Source of the DNA: Streptosporangium canum
Lineage (GTDB): Bacteria; Actinomycetota; Actinomycetes; Streptosporangiales; Streptosporangiaceae
Assembly (NCBI RefSeq): GCF_900113865.1
Contig: NZ_FOQY01000044.1
Location: 4,725-62,599 of the forward strand
Reading direction: 5' to 3'
Length of the DNA stretch: 57,875 bases
Under the pieces are notes generated by a model. It ran no database searches. It was not told the origin of the DNA and saw nothing but the letters and a program-made list of their open reading frames with translations. The position numbers were made by a program, and so were the translations under genes. Of the stretch, positions 1 to 11,120 are shown one piece after another; position 1 is the stretch's first letter, and each line of letters starts with the position of its first letter.

Positions 1-267
1 CTGGGAAGGCTGCTGGCCGTAGGCGGGCTGCTGCCCGTAGGCACCCGTCCCCTGCTGCCCGTACCCCTGCTGCTGGCCGTAACCCGGCTGGGTCTGGCCC
101 GGACCGGTGTGCGGCTGTGAGGTCTCCGATCGATATCCCACAATTGTCATGTCGGGGTCGTGTTCGCCAGGGGCTCGACCCGCGTTGTGCTGTCCGTACT
201 CCGGCTGCCCCGACGGTGTGCGATCGCGGTCGGGATCATCCTGATACGGCGGCTGTCCGGTGCTCAC
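1..267 (-). CDS. Q/G/Y-rich protein, N-terminal fragment (cut by window edge)
   Basis: Reading leftwards from a GTG at 265-267, 89 codons stay open to the window edge, so only the N-terminus is visible. A GAGGTG ribosome-binding site lies about 6 bases before the GTG. The fragment is hydrophilic and becomes low-complexity: after about 50 mixed residues it is built from Gly-Gln-Gln and Tyr-Gly units such as GYGQQQGYGQQ. In Actinobacteria such Q/G/Y or P/G/Q leaders usually precede a membrane domain (RDD, DUF4870, Yip1) or a kinase or FHA domain, but the functional part lies outside the window. No function can be assigned. Confidence 0.65.
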   Translation of the reverse strand, partial: MSTGQPPYQDDPDRDRTPSGQPEYGQHNAGRAPGEHDPDMTIVGYRSETSQPHTGPGQTQPGYGQQQGYGQQGTGAYGQQPAYGQQPSQ

Positions 268-391
268 CGCGTCACCTCACTACTTCGACGGCGCATGTGG
301 CCATATGCGAGACTCACATGCTTGCTGCAGCACAAGGTATCGACATAGGTATCAACAGTCATCTTTCCGATCGGTAACCGTCAAGGTCACG

Positions 392-1045
392 TCAGTCGCG
401 ATCCCGTGACAGGTGGAGCAGCATCCGGGTGTTTCCCAAGGTGTTCGGCTTGACGTGCTCCAGGTCGAGGAACTCCGCGACGCCCTCGTCATATGAGGCC
501 AGAAGTTCGGCGTAGACCTCCGGTGAGACGGGCGTTCCCTGGATCTCGCGGAAGCCGTGCCGGGTGAAGAAATCGACCTCGAAGGTGAGGCAGAAGACCC
601 GGCGGAGCCCGAGGCCGCCGGCGGTGCGGATGAGCTCCGAGACGATCCGGTGGCCGATGCCCAGCCCCCGGCAGGCGGGGTCGACGGCGACGGTGCGGAT
701 CTCGGCGAGATCCTCCCAGAGCACATGGAGCGCTCCGCAGCCCACGACGACGCCCGCCCGCTCGGCCACCCAGAATTCCTGGATGTCCTCGTACAGGGTG
801 ACCGTGGCCTTCTCCAGAAGGCGCGGGCCGGCTCCCCCGTAGGTGTCGACGAGCCGCCGGATGACGCGCACGTCCGGGGTGCGGGCCCGCCGTACCGTGA
901 TCTCCGCCGCGTCCGCCGCGTCCGCCGGGCGGTCCCGCGGATCCCGTTCCACGTCCGCGCCTCCGTCCCCGGCCACGGCGCGTCGTCCCGCGATCTCGGT
1001 GTCGCGAACGGCCGGGGTGGGGGAATGCTCCGCAACCTGCTCCAT
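392..1045 (-). CDS. argA: GNAT amino-acid N-acetyltransferase (ArgA/NAGS type)
   Basis: A GNAT-fold acetyltransferase of 217 residues. The first 47 residues are low-complexity and the domain begins at EITVRRARTPDVRVIRRLV. The acetyl-CoA site is the stretch RTVAVDPACRGLGIGHRI (the R/QxxGxG/A motif), and the C-terminal FFTRHGFREI is typical of the family. It resembles the short actinobacterial N-acetylglutamate synthase (Rv2747 type), which makes N-acetylglutamate for arginine biosynthesis in the cytoplasm. The family is usually about 170 residues, so the N-terminal extension may be overpredicted; no clear ribosome-binding site supports the ATG at 1043-1045. It is transcribed away from the riboswitch gene. 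Substrate assignment is by family resemblance only. Confidence 0.8.
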   Translation of the reverse strand: MEQVAEHSPTPAVRDTEIAGRRAVAGDGGADVERDPRDRPADAADAAEITVRRARTPDVRVIRRLVDTYGGAGPRLLEKATVTLYEDIQEFWVAERAGVVVGCGALHVLWEDLAEIRTVAVDPACRGLGIGHRIVSELIRTAGGLGLRRVFCLTFEVDFFTRHGFREIQGTPVSPEVYAELLASYDEGVAEFLDLEHVKPNTLGNTRMLLHLSRDRD

Positions 1046-1382
1046 AACCGATCAGCGTACGTCCTCGGCACGTGCGAATTACGGCTCACCCTTAACTCGC
1101 GCCCCATGGCCAACAGATGACAGATGGTAGTCGGGTCGCGACACTGGGCTGCGGGCGCCGACAACGGGTCAAAACTCGCCTTTCGCATGGTCCCGGAGCT
1201 GCGAAGACCTCCACCTCCCGCAGACCGAGGACACATAAAACCAGCGCATGCACATGTTGATCATGAAAATGCGTGATCTTCCTGTGACGTTCCGGTTGTG
1301 AAAGCTCTACCGAGTTTGTAGTTCTGGTTGAGCATGAACCTCCAATTGCACTAATGTCCGTGCTCGATGTCAGCGACGTTAA
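1046..1382. other. Divergent intergenic region
   Basis: About 340 bases between argA (leftward) and the riboswitch (rightward). It is less GC-rich than its surroundings, particularly at 1250-1345, which fits promoter DNA for both directions. A near-palindrome GATCATG...CGTGATC lies at about 1259-1278. No gene is supported here. Confidence 0.5.
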
Positions 1383-1526
1383 AGCGCTGAACCGCCGAAT
1401 CCCCGGACCCGGGGAACCGGGGACCCACCCTTTAGTCCCCTGGGGTGAATCCGAGGTGCCACCAGCACCTCGGTAGGGCTGCCTCCGGCCCGAACCCGTC
1501 AGCTAACCCGGTAGGCGGCCGAGAGA
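1383..1526 (+). promoter_or_regulatory. ydaO-type c-di-AMP riboswitch
   Basis: The leader matches the ydaO/yuaA consensus in order: GCGCTGAACC, GGGGAACCGGGGACCCACC, GGGTGAATCCG, a variable hairpin (GAGGTGCCaccaGCACCTC), GGTAGGGCTGCC, then CCCGTCAGCTAACCCGGTAGGC, and it ends at the ribosome-binding site of the following NlpC/P60 gene. This riboswitch class binds cyclic di-AMP and is usually an OFF switch; in Actinobacteria it commonly controls cell-wall hydrolases. The match to the conserved blocks is seen in the sequence; the exact ends are approximate. Confidence 0.92.
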
Positions 1527-1537
1527 GGAGCCTGTTG

Positions 1538-2590
1538 GTGAAGCGCACGCGTGACCGTGGGGGGAAGAACGCGGGCAGACATGCCCGCTATCGAGAACAC
1601 GCCCCGCGTGGACTCGCCCGCCGGATGGCGTTCATCGGACTGGCCTTCGCCACTCTGACCCTCGGCACCCCTCTCGTCGCGGCCACCGCCGACCCGGAGC
1701 CCAGCCTCCCGGAGCTCGCCAAGCAGGTCGAGAAGCTACACACCGACATCGAAACGCTCACCGAGCAGTACAACGGCGGGCGTGTCAAGCTCAAGCAGGC
1801 GCAGCGCGCCGCCGCGAGCGCCAAGAAGACCCTCGCGGTCAGCGAGTCCGAGCTGGCGTCCCGGCGCACCAAGGCCAGCCTCCTCGCGCAGAGCTCCTAC
1901 ATGTCGGGAGGTCTGGGCTCCGCCATGCTCTTCAGCCAGCCGACCGATCCCGACACCTTCCTCGACCAGGCCACCACGAACTATGCCCTCCAGCAGCAGC
2001 AGAGCGAGGAGGTCGCCCAGGTCGCACGGGCGATCGAGGCCGCCGAGCGGGCACAGGCCAGCGCCAAGGCCCGGACCGCCGAGGTCAAGAGCCTCCTGTC
2101 GGAGATCGGCACCAAGCGCACCAAGATCGAGCGGCTCGTCGACAAGGTCGAGAGCAACCTGTTCAGCGAGGTGCGCAGCCGGGCCAAGTCCAACAGCCGG
2201 GGCAGCCGGGTGAAGATCAGCGTGCCGATCGTCGGCAGCGGCAAGGCGGCCGAGGCCGCCCGCTGGGCACTCACCCAGCAGCTCAAGCCGTATGTCTGGG
2301 GCGCCGAGGGGCCCAACTCCTTCGACTGCTCCGGCCTGGTCATGTGGGCCTACCAGAAGGTCGGCATCAGCCTGCCGCACTACACCGGTGACCAGTGGAC
2401 CGCGGGCACCCACATCTCCAGGGACGAGCTGCGCCCGGGTGACCTGGTCTTCTTCTACAACGACCTGCACCACGTCGGCATCTACATCGGCGCCGGACTG
2501 ATGGTCCACGCGCCCCAGACCGGCGACGTCATCCACATCGCCTCGATCGACAACCGGCCCTTCGCCGGCGGCGTGCGCGTCGCGGACTGA
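1538..2590 (+). CDS. Secreted NlpC/P60 peptidoglycan endopeptidase under c-di-AMP control
   Basis: A 350-residue cell-wall hydrolase. A basic N-terminus (about 1-29) leads into a signal segment (AFIGLAFATLTLG, about 31-50), then a coiled-coil region (about 55-215) and a C-terminal NlpC/P60 domain. Catalytic residues are visible: Cys264 in FDCSGLVMWAY, His312 in HHVGIYIG and a third polar residue near HAPQTGD (His324). The enzyme should cleave peptide stems of peptidoglycan outside the membrane (RipA-like). The start chosen is the GTG at 1538, 7 bases after AGGAG at 1526-1530; upstream in-frame codons fall inside the riboswitch and cannot be coding. Expression is expected to follow c-di-AMP levels. 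Confidence 0.93.
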   Translation: MKRTRDRGGKNAGRHARYREHAPRGLARRMAFIGLAFATLTLGTPLVAATADPEPSLPELAKQVEKLHTDIETLTEQYNGGRVKLKQAQRAAASAKKTLAVSESELASRRTKASLLAQSSYMSGGLGSAMLFSQPTDPDTFLDQATTNYALQQQQSEEVAQVARAIEAAERAQASAKARTAEVKSLLSEIGTKRTKIERLVDKVESNLFSEVRSRAKSNSRGSRVKISVPIVGSGKAAEAARWALTQQLKPYVWGAEGPNSFDCSGLVMWAYQKVGISLPHYTGDQWTAGTHISRDELRPGDLVFFYNDLHHVGIYIGAGLMVHAPQTGDVIHIASIDNRPFAGGVRVAD

Positions 2591-2763
2591 ACCGGGCGGC
2601 GGAAGATCGCCCGATCCGGCCGGACGGCGGACCGCCCGGCCGGATCAGACAGCGGACCATCCGACCCGATCAAGCGGCGGCGGACCGCGCGACCGGATCA
2701 GGCGGCCGACCGTCCGACCCGATCAGACGGCGGCGGACCGCGCGGCCAGGACAGACCGGGCGG
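2591..2763. repeat. Degenerate GC-rich tandem repeats after the NlpC/P60 stop
   Basis: From the stop codon to the next gene the DNA is a patchwork of imperfect copies of a unit of about 57 bases. The clearest pair begins CCATCCGACCCGATCAAGC and CCGTCCGACCCGATCAGAC, each followed by GGCGGCGGACCGCGCG. Shorter GGCGGACCG and CCGGATCAG elements recur before them. No open frame spans it convincingly. It may act as a 3' barrier or simply be slippage-expanded DNA. Confidence 0.6.
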
Positions 2764-3012
2764 CTAGATCAGACGGCGGCGAGCCGCCCAGGCCACGGCT
2801 TCGATCGCCGTGGCGACACCGATGCGGTCGCAGATTCCACGGAGCCTGCGCCGGACGGTCCGGCCGCTGATGTCGAGGCGACGCCCCACCCGGTCCACGG
2901 TGACGCCCTTGGCAAGCTCTGCCAGGAGCACGAGATCTTCGTCACTGAGACCGATCTCGCCCATGCCCAGGAGGCTGTCGCCGCGACGGGAATCCACTTC
3001 TGGATATGCCAT
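2764..3012 (-). CDS. Small stand-alone LuxR/GerE-type HTH protein
   Basis: An 82-residue protein that is little more than a DNA-binding domain. Residues about 20-80 (IGLSDEDLVLLAELAKGVT, then RRLDISGRTVRRRLRGIC) fit a GerE/LuxR helix-turn-helix, with DISGRTVRRRL as the likely recognition helix. There is no receiver or ligand domain, so it is probably a transcription factor controlled by abundance or dimerisation. The ATG at 3010-3012 follows GGGGAG with about 9 bases of spacing. It is divergent from the TetR gene at 3177, with about 160 bases between them. Targets are unknown. Confidence 0.75.
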   Translation of the reverse strand: MAYPEVDSRRGDSLLGMGEIGLSDEDLVLLAELAKGVTVDRVGRRLDISGRTVRRRLRGICDRIGVATAIEAVAWAARRRLI

Positions 3013-3176
3013 CTAGAGTCGCTCCCCCCGCACTGGAACTCGGGCGCGAGTATGTTGGATATCAATGTCGCCCGTCAGGAACGGTAAACGCCTTGTTCAA
3101 AGGTCGTCAAGTTCCCCTCTTGATAGAGGTGACGAGCGCCATTGACATAGCGGGCGCTACGTGAAGTACTCATGAT

Positions 3177-3857
3177 ATGTCGGTGCCTTTGCGGTTAAGT
3201 CGTGGCCAAGCCAAGGCACGCACCCGCAACCGCCTGCTGGCCGCGGCTGCCGAAGTCTTCGCAGAACAAGGTTTCGCCGGGGCCTCCGTCGACGAGATCG
3301 CCTCCAGGGCGGGCCACACGGTCGGCGCCCTCTACTCCCATTTCACCGGGAAAGATGAGCTGTTCCTCACTCTCTTCGACGAGCACGCCGCCCACCGCCT
3401 TGACGGCGTCGAGGAAATCGCCTCCCAATGGGAGGAGGACCAGACCGTTTTCGTCGCGCTCGGTGAGTATCTGGCCGAGATCGCCGATCAGCACACGGTA
3501 TGGAGCACGCTGGAAATGGAGTTTCTGCGCTACGCGCTGACCCGGCCGGAATTGCTCGACCGTCTGGCCGCCCGCTGGTGGGCTCCCCGTACGGCCGTCG
3601 CCCGCCTGGTGGCCCCGCACTGCGCCGCGCACGACCCGGTCGCCGTCTCGACCGCGATCATCGGGCTCTTCGAAGGGCTCGTCACGCAGCGCCGCGTCGA
3701 CCGCGCCGCGGTGCCGTCCGAGCTGTTCGCCGAGGCGCTGCGCTGGCTGACGGCCGGACTCGCCCACTCTTCCGGACCGGCGGCCGCGAACACACCGCAG
3801 CCCCCTCGGCCGGCATGCCGGGAGACCGGCCGTAAGCGCACCCGGAGGACCTCGTGA
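3177..3857 (+). CDS. TetR/AcrR family transcriptional regulator
   Basis: A 226-residue TetR-type repressor. The N-terminal helix-turn-helix is clear: RNRLLAAAAEVFAEQGFAG, then SVDEIASRAGHTVGALYSHF, then GKDELF, at residues about 15-65. The remaining helical domain (about 70-195) would bind an unknown ligand. The last 25-30 residues are Pro/Arg/Gly-rich and are encoded by DNA that also forms part of a repeat cluster (3817-3923), so the C-terminus may have been extended by repeat growth. The ATG at 3177 follows a relatively AT-rich segment. Neighbours do not reveal its target; autoregulation is likely from family habit. Confidence 0.88.
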   Translation: MSVPLRLSRGQAKARTRNRLLAAAAEVFAEQGFAGASVDEIASRAGHTVGALYSHFTGKDELFLTLFDEHAAHRLDGVEEIASQWEEDQTVFVALGEYLAEIADQHTVWSTLEMEFLRYALTRPELLDRLAARWWAPRTAVARLVAPHCAAHDPVAVSTAIIGLFEGLVTQRRVDRAAVPSELFAEALRWLTAGLAHSSGPAAANTPQPPRPACRETGRKRTRRTS

Positions 3858-3923
3858 ACACGCCGGAGGACCCTCAGTGAGCGCGCCGGGGGATTCTCGT
3901 GAACACGCCGGGAGACCGGCCGT
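3817..3923. repeat. Imperfect repeats overlapping the 3' end of the TetR gene
   Basis: The 17-mer GCCGGGAGACCGGCCGT occurs at 3817-3833, inside the last codons of the TetR gene, and again at 3907-3923, 90 bases later and beyond the stop codon. The 16-mer CTCGTGAACACGCCGG occurs at 3851-3866 and 3896-3911. The block therefore copies the gene's 3' end into the space before lysS, which ends at 4026. The remaining bases to 4025 show no gene. Confidence 0.7.
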
Positions 3924-4025
3924 GAGGCGGCTGAAAGGCCGTCGGCCTCCGACGGCGGCACCGGGTCCGGCCCTGGCCAGGCCCGGCACCGCCGTACGGG
4001 ATCACGGTGTAGGGAGCCGGCAGGC

Positions 4026-5528
4026 TCAGCCCGCCGGCTTGACCAGCGGGAACAGGATGGTCTCGCGGATGTTCTTGCCGGTGAAGGCCATGACGAGACG
4101 GTCCACGCCGAGCCCCATGCCACCGGTGGGCGGCATCGCGTATTCCAGGGCGGTCAGGAAGTCCTCGTCAAGCTGCATGGCCTCGGGGTCGCCGCCCGCG
4201 GCGAGCAGGGACTGCTCGGTGAGGCGGCGGCGCTGCTCGACGGGGTCGACCAGCTCCGAGTAGGCGGTGCCGAGCTCGGTGCCGAAGCCGATCAGGTCCC
4301 ACTTCTCGGTGAGGAGCGGGTTGTCCCGATGCTGGCGGGTCAGCGGGGAGGTCTCCAGCGGGTAGTCCATGACGAACGTGGGCTGGATGAGGGTGTGCTC
4401 GACGAGCTCCTCGAAGATCTCCTGGACGAGCTTGCCCTGGCCCCACTTCGGGTCCCAGCGGATCTCGTGCGCGTCGGCGTGCTTGCGGACGTGCTCCAGC
4501 GGCGTCTCGGTGGTGATCTCCTCGCCCAGTGCCTCCGAGACCGCCCCGTAGAGGGTGATCCTCGGCCACTCCGGCAGTCCCAGGTCGATCTCCTGACCCT
4601 CGTGGGTCACCACGGAATGGCCGAGCGCGGCCACGACCGCGCTCTGGATCATCCGCTGGGTCAGGTCGGCCATGTCGTTGTAGTCGAGATACGTGCCGTA
4701 GGCCTCGAGCATGGTGAACTCGGGGTTGTGGGTGGCGTCCGCGCCCTCGTTGCGGAAGTTGCGGTTGATCTCGAAGACCTTCTCGATGCCGCCCACCACG
4801 AGCCGCTTGAGGTAGAGCTCGATCGCGATGCGGAGGTAGAGCTCCATGCTGTAGGCGTTGATGTGGGTCTTGAACGGCCGGGCCGTCGCGCCGCCGTGGA
4901 TCGGCTGGAGCATCGGCGTCTCGACCTCGAGGTAGCCCTCACCGTGCCAGAAGTCACGCATCGCCCGCACCACGGCGCTACGGGTGTAGGCCATCTTCCG
5001 CGCCTCGTCGTTGACGATGAGGTCCAGGTAGCGCTGGCGGACCCGCGCCTCGGGGTCGGTGAGCCCGGCGTGCTTCTCCGGCAGCGGGCGCAGGCACTTG
5101 GAGGTGATCGCCCAGCGGTCGGCGAGGATGGACAGCTCGCCCCGGCGGGAGGTGATGACCTCGCCCTCGATGCCGACGTGGTCGCCGAGGTCGACGTCGC
5201 GCTTCCACGCCGCCAGGGACTCCTCGCCCACCTTGTCCAGGGAGATCATGACCTGGAGGTCGGCGGAGCCGTCCCGGACCGTGGCGAAGCAGAGCTTGCC
5301 TCCGGTCCTGGAGAGCATGATCCGTCCGGTGACGCCGACCCGGTCGCCGGTCGCGGTGTCAGCGGCGAGATCGGCGTATTTTTCACGGATCTCGCCGTTG
5401 GTCGCGGTGCGCGGGAAATTCACCGGGTAGGGGTCGACGCCCTCGGAACGGAGGCGGTCGAGCTTCTCCCGGCGCACGCGCATCTGCTCGGGCAGATCCT
5501 CGGCTGGGTTCGTCACTTCATCGGTCAC
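4026..5528 (-). CDS. lysS: Lysyl-tRNA synthetase, class II
   Basis: A 500-residue class II lysyl-tRNA synthetase that charges tRNA-Lys with lysine. An N-terminal OB-fold anticodon-binding domain (about 55-160, GDRVGVTGRIMLSR) is followed by the catalytic core with motif 2 (FRNEGADATHNPEFT) and motif 3 (GMGLGVDRLVM) near the C-terminus. Length is normal for the bacterial enzyme. The start is GTG at 5526-5528; there is no Shine-Dalgarno, but TAACCT lies 6 bases before it, suggesting a leaderless transcript. It follows coaX with a 24-base gap and could also be read from upstream. Confident housekeeping gene. Confidence 0.97.
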   Translation of the reverse strand: MTDEVTNPAEDLPEQMRVRREKLDRLRSEGVDPYPVNFPRTATNGEIREKYADLAADTATGDRVGVTGRIMLSRTGGKLCFATVRDGSADLQVMISLDKVGEESLAAWKRDVDLGDHVGIEGEVITSRRGELSILADRWAITSKCLRPLPEKHAGLTDPEARVRQRYLDLIVNDEARKMAYTRSAVVRAMRDFWHGEGYLEVETPMLQPIHGGATARPFKTHINAYSMELYLRIAIELYLKRLVVGGIEKVFEINRNFRNEGADATHNPEFTMLEAYGTYLDYNDMADLTQRMIQSAVVAALGHSVVTHEGQEIDLGLPEWPRITLYGAVSEALGEEITTETPLEHVRKHADAHEIRWDPKWGQGKLVQEIFEELVEHTLIQPTFVMDYPLETSPLTRQHRDNPLLTEKWDLIGFGTELGTAYSELVDPVEQRRRLTEQSLLAAGGDPEAMQLDEDFLTALEYAMPPTGGMGLGVDRLVMAFTGKNIRETILFPLVKPAG

Positions 5529-5552
5529 AGGGCAAGGTTACCGATGTCCGTG

Positions 5553-6334
5553 CTAAGCGGTGTTGCGGTGATAGATCAGCCGGAGACCGATCAGTGTGAG
5601 CCACGGCTCGTGCACGTCGATCGAGCGCGCCTCGCTGACCACGAGCGGCGCCGCGCTGCCGGTCGCGACGACGGTGACGTCGTCCGGGTCGTCGGCCAGC
5701 TCGGCCGCCATCCGCTCGACGATCCCGTCGACCTGACCGGCGAACCCGTAGATGATGCCCGACTGGAGCGCCTCGACCGTGTTCTTGGCGATCACCGACC
5801 GGGGCCGGATCAGCTCCACCTTGTGCAGCTGCGCCCCGGCCGCGGCCAGCGCGTCCACCGAGATCTCGATGCCGGGGGCCGTCACGGCGCCGATGTACTC
5901 TCCCTTGGCGGAGACCGCGTCGAAGGAGGTCGCGGTGCCGAAGTCGACGATGATGCACGGCCCGCCGTACAGCTGGATGGCCGCCAGCGCGTTGACGATC
6001 CGGTCGCTGCCGACCTCCTTCGGGTTGTCCATCCTGACCGGCACCCCGGTCCGGATGCCGGGCTCGACGATCACCGCGGTGACGTCGCCGTAGTAGCGGC
6101 GGCACATCTCGCGCATCTCGTTGAGCACCGACGGCACCGTGGAGCAGAGCGCTATGCCGTCGACGTCGGCGCCTTTCAGCAGTGGCGACTGTCCGAGCAG
6201 TCCCTGCAGCACGACGGCTATCTCGTCGGCCGTGCGCCGGGCGTCGGTGGCGATCCGCCAGTGCTCGATGACCTCGTCGCCCTCGAACAGGCCGAGAACG
6301 GTGTGCGTGTTACCGACGTCGATGGCGAGCAGCA

Positions 6335-6335
<1 letters not shown>
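5553..6335 (-). CDS. coaX: Type III pantothenate kinase
   Basis: A 260-residue ASKHA-fold kinase that phosphorylates pantothenate in the first step of CoA synthesis. The phosphate-binding N-terminus LLAIDVGNTHTVLGLF and the central VDFGTATSFDAV, GEYIGAVTAPGIEIS and SDRIVNALAA motifs are intact. The ATG at 6333-6335 shares one base with the TGA of the upstream nadB-nadC frame (TGATG) and follows GGGGGA, so it is translationally coupled; a TTG one codon earlier is less likely. With panD and panC nearby, the locus covers several steps from aspartate to CoA precursors. Confidence 0.95.
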
Positions 6336-8944
<2,609 letters not shown>

Positions 8945-9295
8945 GACCGTCTCCTCGCGGGGGTTGAGAGGCTTCATTTCGTCAACGTGACGATAACGTG
9001 CGCGTCCTCGTGCTTCTTCCCCGGGGGTGCCCCTGTCGAGTCCGTTCCGCGGTGCGGCCGGCGGGCGGCGGCCTCACACGCCGGCGGGTCGCGGGGGCGC
9101 GGGCCGAGAGCCCGCCGCGACCGCCGGGACTCCCCGAGACGCGTGTTCGGAGATCCGCGGCGTCAGGTCGGCCACTTCAAGGACCTGCGACTTTCTTGAT
9201 CTTTATTCACCCGTCGTTGACATACACGCAACCTCCCTACATAACATGCATGTAGCCGATGATCATCCCCCACCCATCGCAGCGGAGGCATCGCC
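8945..9295. other. Divergent intergenic region between nadB-nadC and a WXG-like gene
   Basis: About 350 bases without a supported gene. The right half is AT-richer and holds TTGACA at about 9219, 15-17 bases before TACATAAC, a plausible promoter for the rightward gene, overlapping the 10-bp palindrome ACATGCATGT at 9244-9253. A GGAGG-like site (AGCGGAGGC) precedes the GTG at 9296. The left half is GC-rich and shows nothing recognisable. Confidence 0.5.
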
Positions 9296-10387
9296 GTGGC
9301 CCCTGAACCAGAACCACAACAGTGGCGCGAGTGGGACGACGGACCTGAGCTCTCCCGCTCGTGGCCCTCCCCCCACGCGGACATCGATGTCGACACCGCC
9401 GGTCTCAGGAAGGTTGGCAACGCGATCACGATAGAGGTGGACGGCGCGCGCGGCTACGAATCCTCCGCCCTGAAGCCCTGGAGGGACATGGCCGCCGAGG
9501 TCGGCCACCTCGACATGGTCACGGAGCTCGAATCCCTGGCGTGGCTGGACTGGACTGCGTTCAGGACACTCGGGTGGACGCTGGGGCTCATCGGCGGCCG
9601 CGTCACAGACGGAACCCAGTCCGCCCTGGAGAGTTACGACAGCTTCGGCAACATGATCTTCGCGACCTCGGCGAACTACGCCATGGCCGACAGCGTCTTC
9701 GACAAGAACATCTCCGTGCTGCGATACGCCGTCAACGGCGCAGGCGTCCGCCACCAGACCTCGCCCACGAAGGACGGGTGGCCAGAGGACGACGTCTCAG
9801 GCTATGACGCGCCCAAGATCAAGTCCATGCTGGCCGGCATCGAGGTGGCGAGCATGCTGCGCAAGGGCGGCGCGTGCGCCGAACTGGCCACATGGTTGAC
9901 CAACCTGCAGTCCCTCATCGAGGAGCACGCCAAGCAACTGGCCGGCGCCTGGCGGGGCGAGCCGGCCGAACTCGCCCTGGACGCCTTCCGCAAGGTGCAC
10001 GCCACCACCAGAGCGCTGGCCCACTCTGTCGGCACGACCGGTGAAACGATCATCTGGCTGGCCAACGTGATCCACCGATATCAGGTGAACTTCGAATCCG
10101 TGGTCAAGCTGGGCGACTGGGAGTTCGACGACGACCTGCCGGACTGGCTGCTCCCGTCGGGCGGCGGCGCGCACGACCGCGCCCGCGACTACCTGCGCGA
10201 CCTCAACCAGTACATGAAAGCCGCCTACGACATGCTTCCCGCGGAGATCGAGACCCTCCTCCCCACCGCCCGGAGCGATGACGCGAAGAGCGCCTACAAG
10301 GGTGACGGGCTCAAGGACGGCAGCGACTACTGGGATTCCATGATCACTTACCAGCAGCCTCTGGGCTCCGGCGAGCCGGTGTACTGA
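9296..10387 (+). CDS. WXG100-like helical protein of unknown function
   Basis: A 363-residue, largely helical, acidic protein with no signal peptide or clear membrane span. In its second half, LIEEHAKQLAGAWRGEPAELALDAFRKVHATTRALAHSV... follows the helix - W-x-G turn - helix pattern of WXG100/ESX proteins, with WRG as the turn (residues about 220-225). Tyr-xxx-acidic motifs occur near the C-terminus (for example YDMLPAE). It is much longer than a classical WXG100 protein, so it may be an ESX-type partner or substrate with an extra N-terminal domain. It stands alone between nadB-nadC and panD. GTG 9296 has a ribosome-binding site AGCGGAGG. Function not recognised. Confidence 0.75.
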   Translation: MAPEPEPQQWREWDDGPELSRSWPSPHADIDVDTAGLRKVGNAITIEVDGARGYESSALKPWRDMAAEVGHLDMVTELESLAWLDWTAFRTLGWTLGLIGGRVTDGTQSALESYDSFGNMIFATSANYAMADSVFDKNISVLRYAVNGAGVRHQTSPTKDGWPEDDVSGYDAPKIKSMLAGIEVASMLRKGGACAELATWLTNLQSLIEEHAKQLAGAWRGEPAELALDAFRKVHATTRALAHSVGTTGETIIWLANVIHRYQVNFESVVKLGDWEFDDDLPDWLLPSGGGAHDRARDYLRDLNQYMKAAYDMLPAEIETLLPTARSDDAKSAYKGDGLKDGSDYWDSMITYQQPLGSGEPVY

Positions 10388-10472
10388 CGGAGCCCGTCCG
10401 CATACGGGCGGCGGGAGGGGTTGAGAGGCGCCGGAGGGCCCTCCCCCACGCGTCTTCCCGCGAAAAAGGCTC

Positions 10473-10901
10473 TCAGCCCGCCGGCCGGTGGAGCACGTCA
10501 CCGCGCAGGAGGTCGGTGACGGGCTCCGGGGCCGAGGCGGGGTCGTGACCGAGATCGACGATCCGGTTGCCGCGGTCGACGTGGACGACCCTGGGCCGGA
10601 AGGTCCGCGCCTCGGCGTCGTCGAGCTGGCCGTACGCGATGATGATCACCAGATCGCCCTGGTGGACGAGGCGGGCGGCCGCGCCGTTGATACCGATGAC
10701 CCCGGAACCGCGGGGGCCCGCGATCGTGTAGGTCACCAGCCGGGCGCCGTTGTCGATGTCCACCACGTGGACCTGTTCGCCGGGGAGCAGGCCCGCCGCG
10801 TCCAGCAGATCCTCGTCGACGGTCAGCGATCCCACGTAGTGCAGATCGGCCTGGGTGACGGTGGCACGATGGATCTTGGACGTGAGCATGGTGCGGAGCA
10901 T
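10473..10901 (-). CDS. panD: Aspartate 1-decarboxylase
   Basis: A 142-residue pyruvoyl-dependent decarboxylase that makes beta-alanine from aspartate for pantothenate. The self-processing site Gly24-Ser25 is present in HYVGSLTVDEDLL, and TYTIAGPRGSGVIGINGAAA is the conserved core (Tyr58 region). The start is the ATG at 10899-10901 after GAGAGGTG; the open frame extends 40 codons further upstream, but those codons do not match the family. The 25 or so C-terminal residues beyond the usual end are a common actinobacterial extension. It is transcribed in the same direction as the nad and coaX genes and pairs functionally with panC. Confidence 0.96.
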   Translation of the reverse strand: MLRTMLTSKIHRATVTQADLHYVGSLTVDEDLLDAAGLLPGEQVHVVDIDNGARLVTYTIAGPRGSGVIGINGAAARLVHQGDLVIIIAYGQLDDAEARTFRPRVVHVDRGNRIVDLGHDPASAPEPVTDLLRGDVLHRPAG

Positions 10902-11007
10902 GTGTCGATCACCTCTCACTCGGTCGCGCCGCCTGGTGACGTGCACGCCTGCGCGGAATATATCCGACACCCCGGAGCCGCCGCAGTGCTTCCGTCCCCG
11001 GACTCCC

Positions 11008-11119
11008 CGAAGACCGGTCACCGCTGAAGGCCGGTCTCGGTGCCGGCCGCCTCTGAAGCCCGGTCACCGCTGAAGCCCGGCCGACCCCGAGAGCCTGCCG
11101 CCCCTGAAGACCGGCCGTC
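11008..11119. repeat. Degenerate repeats between panC and panD
   Basis: Five imperfect copies of the element GAAG-N-CCGG-Y-C occur between about 11009 and 11119: GAAGACCGGTCACC, GAAGGCCGGTCTC, GAAGCCCGGTCACC, GAAGCCCGGCCGACC and GAAGACCGGCCGTC. Two are linked as CGGTCACCGCTGAAG. They fill the space just after the panC stop codon (TAG at 11121-11123 on the minus strand). No open frame is convincing. Confidence 0.6.
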
Positions 11120-11120
11120 T

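Noticed and set aside
10388..10472. Terminator between the WXG-like gene and panD
   Set aside because: Only a 5-bp stem (CCCGT/ACGGG) is visible; too weak to annotate.
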